Notes under the pieces: model-generated
Seen by the model: only the letters and a program-made list of their open reading frames with translations
The model's database searches: none
Told to the model about the DNA's origin: nothing
Shown here: piece by piece, positions 1-9,757 of the stretch
Position numbering within the stretch: the stretch's first letter is position 1
Layout: every line of letters starts with the position of its first letter
Position numbers and translations under genes: made by a program
NCBI RefSeq assembly: GCF_019097845.1
Contig: NZ_JAHRGM010000001.1
Coordinates: 124,001 to 188,000, forward strand
Length of the DNA stretch: 64,000 bases
Direction: 5' to 3'
From: Sphingobium sp. AS12
GTDB taxonomy: Bacteria > Pseudomonadota > Alphaproteobacteria > Sphingomonadales > Sphingomonadaceae

Positions 1-29
1 CGTTTCTCGACTTCGCTCGAAACGAACGG
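1..29. repeat. Dispersed palindromic repeat, family A (copy 1, partial)
   Basis: The window opens inside a GC-rich intergenic repeat containing CTCGACTTCGCTCGAAACGA. Copies or fragments recur near 1403, 15413 and, as a full inverted pair, at 59451-59559. It lies just beyond the 3' end of the flippase gene. Its left part is outside the window. Confidence 0.8.
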
Positions 30-56
30 AGGTGGTGAAGTTACGCACCCTCCCGT

Positions 57-1370
57 TCACCCCTGCGCCCGCACCGCGTTGCGGCTGGCCAGGCCCATCA
101 TGACGAAGCCGGCGATGGCCGCGACGATGTTGGCGCTGGCCGCGCCGATCGTGCCGTAAAGCGGCAGCAGCGCGGCCTGCATCCCCAGCAACAAAGTGGT
201 CGAGATGAAGGTGATGCGCAGAGACAGGCCCGCCCGGTCGGTCGCCATCAGCAGCGGGCGATAGCTGACCCCGATCAGGTCGATGCAGGCGGCAATGCCG
301 AGCAGCAACAGCAGCGGATAGGCGGGCAGGAAGTCGCGGCCCGCGATCAGTCCCAGCAGCGGATGGCCGATGATCAGAATCAGCGCGATGATGACCGCGC
401 CCGCCACCAGCGCCAGCCGGTTGGTGCGGCGGAACAGCGCGCCCAGCGCTTCCCCCCCCTGACTGCCGCTGCGCGACAGTTCGACGAAGATGCTGCGCGA
501 GAGCAACCCCGAAATCTTGGTCAGCGAATTGGCAAGCTGATTGGCAAGGCGATAGAGACCCGCGCCGACCGGCCCGACGAACAGCCCGACCACCAGCACC
601 GCGACCTGCTGCCCCATGGACGACAGGCTGGTCTGGAGGTTGGTGGCGGTCAGGAAGCCGATGATGCCCGGATTCTCCGCCCGGGCGTCCATCGCCCGGC
701 CTGCCGTCCACTGGCCGATCCGCCCGCGCCCTTCGCGCAGTGCGAGCCACCAATAAGCGATGGCGCAGAGCAGCTCCGCCGCGCCCCAGGCGATCAGGAA
801 GCCGGTGATCGTCGGCATCAGTCCCAGCGCCGCGACCGCGCCGATCATTCGGCCCACCGGGATCATGGTCTCGGCGAGCGCGGCGGAATCGAACCGGTCG
901 AACAAACGCAATATGCCCGTAGGGCTGGATCGGATGGTGATCATCATCACCATGCAGAAGATCCAGGCCTGCCACCCCATGCCGGGCGGCAGCTCCAGCA
1001 GCCCGCCAAAGGCCAGGATAATGAAAGCGGCAATCGCCCCGCCCACCACGGCGGAGGCAAGATCAATGAGGATACAGAAACGCAAAACGCGGTTCAGCGC
1101 GTCGGCGTTGCCGGTGGCCAAATGGGTCTGGCCATAGCGCACGACGATCTGCCAGCTGTCGAAACTGGTAATCGTCTTGATGACCGTCGCGGCGCTCAGC
1201 ACCAGCGCGAACCGCCCGAAATCAGCGACGCCCAGTGTGCGGGTGACGATGGCGAGATAGGCCAGGCTCAACACCGCGCCCACGCCCTTGCCCCCCAGCA
1301 GCCAGCCGGTATTGGCCAAAATGCGGGAAAAGCCGTCCTGTGCTGCGCCGGGCCTGGGTTTCGCCATCAT
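57..1370 (-). CDS. Oligosaccharide flippase (Wzx/PST-type)
   Basis: This encodes a multispanning inner-membrane protein of about 437 residues, the usual size for the polysaccharide transporter branch of the MATE/MOP superfamily. After a short polar N-terminus the chain alternates hydrophobic stretches, roughly 12 to 14 helices, starting with a glycine-rich first helix and the segment TRTLGVADFG that is typical of Wzx-like flippases. These proteins move lipid-linked glycans or related precursors to the periplasmic face. I chose the ATG at 1370 because a GGAAAG sequence lies just upstream; an ATG at 1394 would add eight residues. It is divergent from the nucleotidyltransferase gene and near polyol-phosphate transfer genes, which suggests a surface-polymer precursor as substrate. 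The substrate cannot be read from the sequence. Confidence 0.8.
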   Translation of the reverse strand: MMAKPRPGAAQDGFSRILANTGWLLGGKGVGAVLSLAYLAIVTRTLGVADFGRFALVLSAATVIKTITSFDSWQIVVRYGQTHLATGNADALNRVLRFCILIDLASAVVGGAIAAFIILAFGGLLELPPGMGWQAWIFCMVMMITIRSSPTGILRLFDRFDSAALAETMIPVGRMIGAVAALGLMPTITGFLIAWGAAELLCAIAYWWLALREGRGRIGQWTAGRAMDARAENPGIIGFLTATNLQTSLSSMGQQVAVLVVGLFVGPVGAGLYRLANQLANSLTKISGLLSRSIFVELSRSGSQGGEALGALFRRTNRLALVAGAVIIALILIIGHPLLGLIAGRDFLPAYPLLLLLGIAACIDLIGVSYRPLLMATDRAGLSLRITFISTTLLLGMQAALLPLYGTIGAASANIVAAIAGFVMMGLASRNAVRAQG

Positions 1371-1402
1371 TCTGCTTTCCAGCCCTCGCCACATTGCAAT
1401 TC

Positions 1403-1419
1403 CCGTTCGAAACGAACGG
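1403..1419. repeat. Family A repeat fragment between divergent genes
   Basis: A 7-bp inverted repeat (CCGTTCG-AAA-CGAACGG) is followed by ATGAAGTTGAAGTC. It looks like a shortened copy of the family A element seen at 59451-59559, placed in the divergent promoter region between the flippase and the nucleotidyltransferase. Confidence 0.55.
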
Positions 1420-1510
1420 ATGAAGTTGAAGTCGATCCGCTCTAGGCGTTGCGAACGTCAGTTTGAAGCCGCCTTTTTTTCGGCCAATTTCCCCTCTAAA
1501 GACCCGCGCC

Positions 1511-2281
1511 ATGACCATCACCAAAGCCATCATCCTGTCCGCCGGGCAAGGATCGCGCCTGTTGCCGCTGACCCGCGACGTGCCCAAATGCATGATCGAC
1601 TTCAACGGCCGCACCCTGATCAGCTGGCAGATCGCCGCGCTGGTCGCCAATGGCGTGACCGATATCGTGGTGGTGACGGGTTTCCGCACCGAACGGGTCG
1701 AGGATCATGCGCTGCAATTGTATCGCGAGACCGGCGCGCGCATCCGCTGCGTGTTCAATCCCTTCTTTCAGGTCGCCGATAACCTTGGCACCTGCTGGAT
1801 CGTGCGGGAGGAGATGGACCGGGACTTCATCATCCTGAACGGCGATACCATCGTGTCGGACGAGATCGTCGCGAAACTCATTGCGGGAGCCAGGGACGCC
1901 ATCACCGTGACCGTCGATGTGAAGGCGGACGGCGACTATGACGATGACGATATGAAGGTGAGCCGCGACGAGAGCGGCCGCCTGCACCATATCGGCAAGC
2001 GGCTGTTGCCGCCCGACACCAATGCCGAATCGATCGGGATGCTGGCCTTCACCGGCGAAGGCCCGGCGATCTTCCGCAACCAGATCGACCAGATGATGCG
2101 CACGCCCGAAGGCGTCGAACGCTGGTATCTGCGCGCTATCGACATCATCGCCAAGGGCAACCGCGTCGGCACCGTGTCGATCGAGGGGCTGGAATGGCAG
2201 GAGGTCGACTTCCATCAGGATGTCGAGGCGGCGAAGGCGCTGACGGCCAAGTGGGTCGCCGAGGGGCGTTACGGGCAGTAA
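1511..2281 (+). CDS. Sugar-1-phosphate/alcohol-phosphate nucleotidyltransferase
   Basis: A 256-residue protein of the NTP-transferase fold. Near the N-terminus (about residues 8-30) it has the signature LSAGQGSRLLPLT followed by DVPKCMI, the nucleotide-binding loop and catalytic lysine region. The segment FIILNGDTIV, about a third of the way in, fits the metal-binding aspartate region. Its size and motifs fit cytidylyl- or related transferases that activate phosphocholine, inositol phosphate or sugar phosphates; the exact substrate is unknown. The ATG at 1511 was chosen because conserved sequence begins there. It is convergent with the HIT and CDP-alcohol phosphotransferase genes, so a role supplying a CDP-activated alcohol to that enzyme is an inference from context. 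Confidence 0.8.
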   Translation: MTITKAIILSAGQGSRLLPLTRDVPKCMIDFNGRTLISWQIAALVANGVTDIVVVTGFRTERVEDHALQLYRETGARIRCVFNPFFQVADNLGTCWIVREEMDRDFIILNGDTIVSDEIVAKLIAGARDAITVTVDVKADGDYDDDDMKVSRDESGRLHHIGKRLLPPDTNAESIGMLAFTGEGPAIFRNQIDQMMRTPEGVERWYLRAIDIIAKGNRVGTVSIEGLEWQEVDFHQDVEAAKALTAKWVAEGRYGQ

Positions 2282-2309
2282 GCGATGCGAGGGTCAAACA
2301 AGCGCGCGG

Positions 2310-2747
2310 CTATATCATTTCGGCATCGAAATAATTTTTCAGCCACGCTTTTACATTGTCCAGCTCACTGTCCAGCTTGACCGCAGACCCAAGGTCCGGC
2401 TGCCCCGGCCAGCCTGCATCCGCCACGGTCACACCCGCCGCGCTGCGTGTCCCGTCATAGCGGGGGATGACGTGGAAATGGACATGGGGATCGACCATCA
2501 TCAGCATCAGATAGTTGATCTTGGTATAGCCCACCGCCTTGGTCAGCGCCGCCTCGATCGCAGCGGTGACGGTCTTGAGTTCGGCATGGGCGTCGCCAGG
2601 CAGGTCGCCGAACGCTGTTGCATCGCTTTTGGCCGCCAGGATCAGCGACCCCAGTGTCGGCTGGGCCGGGCGGAGCAGCACGACCCAGTGGGTGAACTCC
2701 GCGATCAGCGTGGCTGGCCAGCCGAATTTCTCGATCGTGGGGTTCAT
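2310..2747 (-). CDS. HIT family hydrolase/nucleotide-binding protein
   Basis: A 145-residue protein carrying the histidine-triad motif HVHFHVIPRY near residue 100, which defines the HIT superfamily of nucleotide hydrolases and transferases. Members act on adenosine or other nucleotide phosphoramidates and dinucleotides. The start ATG overlaps the stop of the upstream CDP-alcohol phosphotransferase gene by four bases (ATGA), so the two are probably translationally coupled. In this setting it may clean up nucleotide by-products of CDP-alcohol transfer, which is inference. A longer open frame continues upstream but is antisense to nothing conserved, so the short version was kept. Confidence 0.85.
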   Translation of the reverse strand: MNPTIEKFGWPATLIAEFTHWVVLLRPAQPTLGSLILAAKSDATAFGDLPGDAHAELKTVTAAIEAALTKAVGYTKINYLMLMMVDPHVHFHVIPRYDGTRSAAGVTVADAGWPGQPDLGSAVKLDSELDNVKAWLKNYFDAEMI

Positions 2748-3841
2748 GGCCGGGCCTGCTCCATCCAACTGACGATCGGCTGGCCGGACCGCCTGACGCC
2801 ATAGGCCTGCGCCAGCCGCACGGCGTGGACGACCAGCGATATCGTTGTCCACCAGGCGAGCGCGATCAGGCCGATGTCGGGGCGTCCGAACAGCAGCGAC
2901 ACGAACAGGATGACCATATTCGGGTTGCGCCGCGCGGTGATCAGGCGGAACTGGCTGTCGAAGCGCTGCCAGACATGAATGTCCATGCCGAAATCCTTGA
3001 GGAACATCCCCTCGATCAGTCGTTGCAGCACATAGCCTGCAATCACCGCCGCGATCACCAGTGCGAATGTCTGGGTCGAAAGCGCCAGCCCCCAATAGAC
3101 CAGCCCCGTCCCCCAGAAATACCACCAGAAGGGCGGGTGGACCAGATCGACCCCATGGTCGATCACATTGCCCCATTTGGACGATGTGATGGTGCAGCGT
3201 GCCAGTTTGCCGTCCACCGTATCCAGCACCATGAAGATGAATCCGGAGAGGAAGCCGGTCCAATACATGCCCTGCGCGAACAGCCATGTTGCAAGCAGGC
3301 ACAGGGTCACGCCGATCACCGAGACCATGTTTGGGGTCATACGCAGCTGCGCCGCGATCCGGGTCAGCACCAGCGCCAGTTCGGGCCAGAGATATTTGGT
3401 GAGCAGGTCGGTCACGCCCTTATAGGCGCCGAAATAGCTGCGCCGCTCAATTTCGCGCCGGGTCGATGGGGTCAATTCGCGCACCATCGGCTGTTCCAGC
3501 TTGCGCAGCTGGCGGTTGTAGAGGGTGCGGCCGTCCGACAGGTCGATGATATGGGGGGCGGTCAGCGGATCGATGCCCAGCGGCACCTGGCCGACGATCG
3601 GTGCGTCGCCCCAGACGAACAGGGTGCCGGGCGTTTCGAGCGCGAGGCGCAGCAGCAGCGGATCGAAGGCGTAGGTCAAGTTGAACAGCAGTTCGTGGCC
3701 CGCCGCCAGCACGCTGCCATTCTTCGCGGCGCTTTCCGCCATACGGCGGCTGCGTTCGGCATTGGTCATGCCCCAGATCGGCGTTACATTGTCGCCGACA
3801 AGGCGGACGGGGCCAAGAGAGGTGGTGAGGGTCTGGCTCAT
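2744..3841 (-). CDS. CDP-alcohol phosphatidyltransferase family protein with degenerate N-terminal domain
   Basis: A 365-residue membrane protein. From about residue 205 it carries the complete CDP-alcohol phosphotransferase signature D-x2-D-G-x2-A-R-x8-G-x3-D-x3-D, read as DTVDGKLAR then GNVIDHGVD, flanked by hydrophobic helices. The first roughly 130 residues form a soluble domain without the GxGxRxxP nucleotide-binding loop. The overall plan, a soluble domain followed by an RMTPNMVSVIG-type lead into the transferase, resembles the fused inositol-phosphate cytidylyltransferase/phosphotransferase enzymes, with the first domain decayed. Its start overlaps the upstream transferase gene by four bases, and its end overlaps the HIT gene. 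The lipid or polyol acceptor is unknown. Confidence 0.8.
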   Translation of the reverse strand: MSQTLTTSLGPVRLVGDNVTPIWGMTNAERSRRMAESAAKNGSVLAAGHELLFNLTYAFDPLLLRLALETPGTLFVWGDAPIVGQVPLGIDPLTAPHIIDLSDGRTLYNRQLRKLEQPMVRELTPSTRREIERRSYFGAYKGVTDLLTKYLWPELALVLTRIAAQLRMTPNMVSVIGVTLCLLATWLFAQGMYWTGFLSGFIFMVLDTVDGKLARCTITSSKWGNVIDHGVDLVHPPFWWYFWGTGLVYWGLALSTQTFALVIAAVIAGYVLQRLIEGMFLKDFGMDIHVWQRFDSQFRLITARRNPNMVILFVSLLFGRPDIGLIALAWWTTISLVVHAVRLAQAYGVRRSGQPIVSWMEQARP

Positions 3842-4905
3842 AGATGCGCCTTCGCGAAGTTCAGGATGAGGTCGGCCTGCCGCTGGGACGCGGGGATGGG
3901 GGAAAGGTCGATGGAATCGCGCATGGCCGCTTCCTGAGCAGCAACGAAGCCCGGTTGCAAGTCTGCGGCGCGGGCGAGTGCTGCGGGCAGGGCGTCGGCG
4001 CTCTCGATCACCTGTCCCAGCTTCCAGTGCGCAAAGGCTTCGCTGCTGGCATCGCGCCGGTCGAGATTGAGGAAGATGCAGGGGCGCGGCTGGACCAGGA
4101 ACTCATAGACTTGGCTGGACACGTCACCCAGATAGACGTCGGCGCTCATCGTATAGCTCATGTCGATCGAGTGGCGGCTGCCCATGTCGACGCGGATGTG
4201 CGGCGCGGCGCTGACGATGGGCGGGACGGCGCGCGCCAGCTTGGTGTGGGGCGCGATGATGACGTTCCAGCCGGTCAGCGTCTCCAGTGCCGCCAGCACC
4301 GCCGGGCCATGGGTGACCCATGACGAGAGCTTTGGGTCGAAATGCGGATTATAGAGCAGCACCGGGCGGTCATTGTCGAAGAATCGCTGGCGGGGCGCCT
4401 TCAGCTCGAACTTGGGATAGCCGCCGACGGCGACGGTATCGGGGGTGCAAAGGCCGCGCTCGATCAGGCGGCGGCGGTCCTTTTCGCCTGCGACAAGCGT
4501 CAGGTCGAAATCGGCATGGCGTTTCTTGTAGCCGCCTTCGCGGTCGCCCGCGCCATGTTTGATGAGGATGAGGCGGGTGGCAAAACCGGGGACGCGGCGC
4601 GCCCAGGCGGAGGAAATCTCGGTCGTCGCCAGCAGGGGGAAACGGGCAATGGCACGGTAGTTGAGCAGCAGCGTGGCGAGCCGCGAAGGCTGGCGGAACA
4701 GCGAGTCGGCGCGGCCGGGTGGACGACGCAAACGCACCGGGATCAGCCGTTTTTCCAGGTCATAGCTGGCGACCAGCGCCAATATCTGGTCGGAGGGCGA
4801 AAGGATGCTGACCCGCACGCCGGGGCGGCGCGCCAGCGCCAGCGCGGCGGGCAGCCAGTGGTAGAGCTGTTGCGCTTCGGCAATGGCGAGAAAGGCGATA
4901 TCCAT
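3838..4905 (-). CDS. CDP-glycerol glycerophosphotransferase-like protein
   Basis: A 355-residue cytosolic or membrane-associated protein that resembles the GT-B-like glycerophosphotransferase family (TagF/TagB type). Supporting features are a Rossmann-like N-terminus (MDIAFLAIAEAQQLYHWLPA), the segment LLYNPHFDPKLSSW in the middle and, near residue 265, SADVYLGDVSSQVYEFL, which matches the conserved Asp-x-Ser-Ser-x-x-x-E/D-F acceptor or donor site of the family. Family members transfer glycerol- or ribitol-phosphate from a CDP donor. It is the first gene of a three-gene operon (this gene, CDP-alcohol phosphotransferase, HIT) with four-base overlaps. Similarity to the classical enzymes is modest, so the polyol is not assigned. 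Confidence 0.7.
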   Translation of the reverse strand: MDIAFLAIAEAQQLYHWLPAALALARRPGVRVSILSPSDQILALVASYDLEKRLIPVRLRRPPGRADSLFRQPSRLATLLLNYRAIARFPLLATTEISSAWARRVPGFATRLILIKHGAGDREGGYKKRHADFDLTLVAGEKDRRRLIERGLCTPDTVAVGGYPKFELKAPRQRFFDNDRPVLLYNPHFDPKLSSWVTHGPAVLAALETLTGWNVIIAPHTKLARAVPPIVSAAPHIRVDMGSRHSIDMSYTMSADVYLGDVSSQVYEFLVQPRPCIFLNLDRRDASSEAFAHWKLGQVIESADALPAALARAADLQPGFVAAQEAAMRDSIDLSPIPASQRQADLILNFAKAHL

Positions 4906-5064
4906 CAGGTCACAAACGCTCCCACAGGGCCAGTCGCCTAGCGGCGATGCCGGGGCAGATGCAAGGGCGGTGGCGTCTTTCCCTTTTGTAGGTGCTGGAC
5001 CTTTGCTTATTTTTTGTTATGCGGGCCGCGACCGAACGACACTCTGAAAGAGGCTCGACGAGCG

Positions 5065-5853
5065 ATGGCCGAATTTGCGTTGCCCAAGAACAGCAAGATC
5101 AGCGGCAAGGGTGTGACGCACCCCGCGCCCGCAGGTGCGACGAAGGTGCGCAGCTTCAAGGTCTATCGCTATGATCCCGACTCCGGGCAGAACCCGCGTT
5201 ACGACACCTATGAGATTGACCTCGACAATTGCGGGCCGATGGTTCTGGACGCGCTGATCAAGATCAAGAATGAATATGATCCGACGCTGACCTTCCGCCG
5301 CTCGTGCCGCGAAGGGATTTGCGGTAGCTGTTCGATGAACATGAACGGCAAGAACGGCCTGGCCTGCACCACCGCGATCGAGGAATGTTCGGGCAAGGAT
5401 GTGCGGATCACCCCGCTGCCGCATATGGACGTGATCAAGGATCTGGTCCCCGACTTCACCCATTTCTACGCGCAGTATAATTCGATCCAGCCCTGGCTCA
5501 AAACCGTGTCGCCGCCGCCGTCGGGCAAGGAGCGGCTCCAGTCGCCCGCCGACCGCGAGAAGCTGGATGGCCTCTATGAGTGCATCCTGTGCGCCTGCTG
5601 CTCGACCAGCTGCCCGTCCTACTGGTGGAATTCGGACAAGTTCCTGGGTCCGGCAATCCTGTTGCAGGCCTATCGCTGGCTGGCGGATAGCCGCGACGAA
5701 TATACCGGTGATCGGCTGGACGAGCTGGAAGATCCCTTCCGCCTCTATCGCTGCCACACCATCATGAACTGCGCGAATGTCTGCCCCAAGGGTCTGTCCC
5801 CGGCCAAGGCGATCGCCGAAACCAAGAAGATGATGGTCGAGCGGCAGCTCTGA
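5065..5853 (+). CDS. sdhB: Succinate dehydrogenase iron-sulfur subunit
   Basis: SdhB carries electrons from the flavoprotein SdhA to the membrane anchor and quinone in complex II. The 262-residue product has all three cluster motifs. Cysteines 81, 86, 89 and 101 (CREGICGSC plus LAC) bind the 2Fe-2S cluster. Cysteines 173, 176, 179 and 183 ([11 protein letters not shown]) and 230, 236 and 240 ([12 protein letters not shown]) bind the 4Fe-4S and 3Fe-4S clusters. The ATG at 5065 begins the conserved MAEFALPK; the open frame extends a little further upstream. No sdhC, sdhD or sdhA lies next to it: upstream is the divergent surface-polymer operon, so sdhB must be expressed separately here. Confidence 0.97.
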   Translation: MAEFALPKNSKISGKGVTHPAPAGATKVRSFKVYRYDPDSGQNPRYDTYEIDLDNCGPMVLDALIKIKNEYDPTLTFRRSCREGICGSCSMNMNGKNGLACTTAIEECSGKDVRITPLPHMDVIKDLVPDFTHFYAQYNSIQPWLKTVSPPPSGKERLQSPADREKLDGLYECILCACCSTSCPSYWWNSDKFLGPAILLQAYRWLADSRDEYTGDRLDELEDPFRLYRCHTIMNCANVCPKGLSPAKAIAETKKMMVERQL

Positions 5854-5858
5854 TTGTC

Positions 5859-6317
5859 GTGAGCGGAACAGGGACGATTGCTTCCGCCACGCCAGCGGAG
5901 GAGTGGAGCGGCTGGCGGCGTTGGGGCGAGCCTGACGGGGACAATTTCCTGTCCGTCATCGGCAGCGGCTATGCGCTCAGCGATGCGCCGGGCCGGGCGC
6001 AGGTCGCGCTGGAGGTGCAGCCGCTGCACATCAACCGCTATGGCAATCTGCACGGCGGCTTTGCGGCAGGCTTTGCCGACCACGCCTATTTCATCGCGCT
6101 GTGGGCGATGGGGCGCAAGGATCAGATGGGCGCGCTGACGATCGACCTGTCGATGCAATATCTGGGCCTGGGCAGGGTTGGCGTGGCGATGATCGCCGAC
6201 GTCGAACTGCTCAAGGAAACCGGCAAGATGATGTTCCTGCGCATGACCATCGCGCAGGGGGATGGCCTGATCGCGGCATCGACCGCGACGCTGCGCAAGG
6301 TGCCTGCACCCAAGTGA
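5859..6317 (+). CDS. PaaI-type hotdog thioesterase
   Basis: A 152-residue single-domain hotdog protein. The segment NRYGNLHGGFAAGFADHAYF near the middle matches the active-site region of PaaI-like acyl-CoA thioesterases (N-x4-H-G-G followed by an acidic residue on the long helix). The C-terminal half provides the predicted beta strands. It begins with GTG five bases after sdhB, and its stop overlaps the GTG start of zapE. The three genes are therefore probably one transcript. The acyl substrate is not predictable. Confidence 0.85.
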   Translation: MSGTGTIASATPAEEWSGWRRWGEPDGDNFLSVIGSGYALSDAPGRAQVALEVQPLHINRYGNLHGGFAAGFADHAYFIALWAMGRKDQMGALTIDLSMQYLGLGRVGVAMIADVELLKETGKMMFLRMTIAQGDGLIAASTATLRKVPAPK

Positions 6318-7426
6318 CAGGGGTGATTGCCCGATATGAGGCGCTCATCGCCGCGGGCGAATTGCGCGCCGATCCCGATCAGCGCGCCGCGGCGCTGCGA
6401 CTCGACGCCTTGCAGCAGGAACTGGAAGCCGTGCCTGCGCGTGGTTCGACGCTGTGGAAATTGTTGCGCAAGGTGCCTGAGCCGCCGCGCGGCCTCTATA
6501 TGTGGGGCGGGGTCGGGCGCGGCAAGTCGATGCTGATGGACCTGTTCTTCGACACGGTGAAAATCCAGCGGAAGAAGCGTGCGCATTTCCATGAATTCAT
6601 GCTCGACGTTCATGCCCGGCTCGCCGAAGCGCGCAAGTCGGAAAAGGGCGATCCGATCCCGCCGGTGGTGGACTCGCTGGCCGACGAAGCGCGGTTGCTC
6701 TGCTTTGACGAGATGGTCGTCAACAATATGGCCGACGCCGCGATCATGTCGCGGCTGTTCACCGGGCTGCTGGAAAAGCGGGTGACGATCGTCACTACGT
6801 CCAACCGCGAACCCGACGAACTTTACAAGAACGGCCTCAACCGCCAGCTTTTCCTGCCCTTCATCGACCTGATCAAGGAACGGCTGGACGTGCTGACGTT
6901 GAACGGCCCGACCGACTATCGCCGCGATCGTCTGGGCGACGCGACGCTTTGGCACTGCCCCAATGGCGATGCGGCAACACAAGCGCTCAGCACCGCTTTC
7001 TTCCGCCTGACCGATTATCCCCCGTCCGACCGTGCCCATGTGCCGTCGGAGGATATCAAGGTGCAGGGTGGCCGAACGCTGCATGTGCCCAAAAGCCTGA
7101 AAGGCGTGGCGGTCTTTTCCTTCAAGCGGCTCTGTGCGGAGGCGCGGGGCGCGCCTGATTATCTGGCTATCGCGCGCAAATATCATACGATAATCATCGT
7201 CGGCATCCCGGTGCTGGGGCCGGAAAACCGTAATGAGGCGGCGCGCTTCGTGACGCTGATCGACTCGCTCTACGAATATAAGGTCAAGTTGCTGGCATCC
7301 GCCGATGCGGAGCCGGCGCGGCTCTACCCCGAGGGCGATGGCGCGTTCGAGTTCGAGCGCACCGTGTCGCGGCTGATGGAAATGCAGTCGGACGATTATC
7401 TGGCGCTGGGCCACGGCCCTAAATAA
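6314..7426 (+). CDS. zapE: AFG1-like ATPase / cell division protein ZapE
   Basis: A 370-residue AAA-type ATPase of the AFG1/ZapE family. The Walker A motif GGVGRGKSM is at about residues 64-72 and the Walker B motif LLCFDEMVVNN at about residues 131-141. These are followed by a TSNREPDELY segment characteristic of the family. ZapE acts with the FtsZ ring in E. coli, and mitochondrial AFG1 assists in removing misfolded respiratory subunits. A position next to sdhB and TCA genes fits either role. The GTG at 6314 overlaps the preceding stop codon (GTGA); a second GTG follows at 6323. Confidence 0.88.
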   Translation: MTGVIARYEALIAAGELRADPDQRAAALRLDALQQELEAVPARGSTLWKLLRKVPEPPRGLYMWGGVGRGKSMLMDLFFDTVKIQRKKRAHFHEFMLDVHARLAEARKSEKGDPIPPVVDSLADEARLLCFDEMVVNNMADAAIMSRLFTGLLEKRVTIVTTSNREPDELYKNGLNRQLFLPFIDLIKERLDVLTLNGPTDYRRDRLGDATLWHCPNGDAATQALSTAFFRLTDYPPSDRAHVPSEDIKVQGGRTLHVPKSLKGVAVFSFKRLCAEARGAPDYLAIARKYHTIIIVGIPVLGPENRNEAARFVTLIDSLYEYKVKLLASADAEPARLYPEGDGAFEFERTVSRLMEMQSDDYLALGHGPK

Positions 7427-8694
<1,268 letters not shown>

Positions 8695-8708
8695 CTTTAG
8701 AGCTGCAC

Positions 8709-8747
8709 CGTTCCGTTCCAGGTAAGTGCGCAGCCTGGAACGGGACG
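8709..8747 (+). other. mdh-sucD intercistronic hairpin
   Basis: A 14-bp stem (8709-8722 with 8734-8747, one G-U pair) around CCGTTCCAGG/CCTGGAACGG sits 14 bases after mdh and is not followed by a T tract. It is better read as an mRNA-processing or stability structure, or a weak attenuator, than as a full terminator. It occupies the place where sucC would often be expected. Confidence 0.5.
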
Positions 8748-8790
8748 ATTTCGACCAAGTGCCACGTCCACGGAATATAAAGGGACACGC

Positions 8791-9675
8791 ATGTCCATTC
8801 TGGTGAACAAGAACACCAAGGTCATCACCCAGGGTATGACCGGTGCCACCGGCACCTTCCACACCGAGCAGGCGCTCGCCTATGGCACGCAGATGGTTGC
8901 GGGCGTCACGCCGGGCAAGGGTGGTTCCACCCATATCGGCCTGCCCATGTTCGACACGGTGCTGGAAGCCAAGACCAAGACCGGCGCGGATGCGTCGGTC
9001 GTCTATGTGCCGCCACCATTTGCGGCCGATTCGATCTTGGAAGCGATCGACGCAGAAATCCCGCTGATCATCTGCATCACCGAGGGCATCCCCGTGCTGG
9101 ACATGGTGCGCGTGAAGCGCGCTCTGTCGGGCAGCAAGTCGCGCCTGATCGGCCCGAACTGCCCCGGCGTACTGACCCCCAATGAATGCAAGATCGGCAT
9201 CATGCCCGGTTCCATCTTCAAGGCGGGCAGCGTCGGCGTCGTCTCGCGTTCGGGCACACTGACCTATGAAGCGGTGTTCCAGACCTCGAACGCTGGCCTG
9301 GGCCAGACCACCGCTGTCGGCATTGGCGGCGATCCGGTCAACGGCACCAACTTCATTGACGTGCTGGAGCTGTTCCTGGCCGACGACGCCACCGAATCGA
9401 TCATCATGATCGGCGAAATCGGTGGCGACGCGGAAGAACAGGCGGCGCAATTCCTGATCGACGAGGCCAAGCGTGGCCGCAAGAAGCCGATGGCCGGCTT
9501 CATCGCCGGTCGCACGGCGCCTCCGGGCCGTCGCATGGGTCATGCCGGCGCGATCGTGTCGGGCGGCAAGGGCGACGCGGAAAGCAAGATCGCGGCGATG
9601 GAAGCCGCAGGCATCAAGGTCGCTGCCAGCCCGTCCGAGCTGGGCACGACTCTGCTGGAAGTGCTGAAGGGCTAA
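8791..9675 (+). CDS. sucD: Succinyl-CoA ligase (ADP/GDP-forming) alpha subunit
   Basis: SucD binds CoA and carries the phosphohistidine of succinyl-CoA synthetase, which makes ATP or GTP from succinyl-CoA. The 294-residue product has the N-terminal CoA-binding Rossmann region ([16 protein letters not shown]), the [11 protein letters not shown] segment, and the phosphohistidine loop [10 protein letters not shown] near residue 250. The length matches the family exactly. The beta subunit gene sucC, usually adjacent, is absent from this window: mdh precedes directly and sucA follows after 82 bases. SucD therefore needs a partner encoded elsewhere. Confidence 0.97.
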   Translation: MSILVNKNTKVITQGMTGATGTFHTEQALAYGTQMVAGVTPGKGGSTHIGLPMFDTVLEAKTKTGADASVVYVPPPFAADSILEAIDAEIPLIICITEGIPVLDMVRVKRALSGSKSRLIGPNCPGVLTPNECKIGIMPGSIFKAGSVGVVSRSGTLTYEAVFQTSNAGLGQTTAVGIGGDPVNGTNFIDVLELFLADDATESIIMIGEIGGDAEEQAAQFLIDEAKRGRKKPMAGFIAGRTAPPGRRMGHAGAIVSGGKGDAESKIAAMEAAGIKVAASPSELGTTLLEVLKG

Positions 9676-9757
9676 GCAAGCCTGTAAGGCGGCCGGGCTG
9701 CACCCCGGCCGTCCTTTGCCCGACCGCGACTGCACGCGGCACGGATGGGATATGATG

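Noticed and set aside
363..1445. A 360-codon open frame on the plus strand opposite the flippase gene
   Set aside because: It has no recognisable domain, a Gln/Arg/His-rich composition typical of antisense frames in high-GC DNA, and the minus strand encodes a clear membrane transporter.
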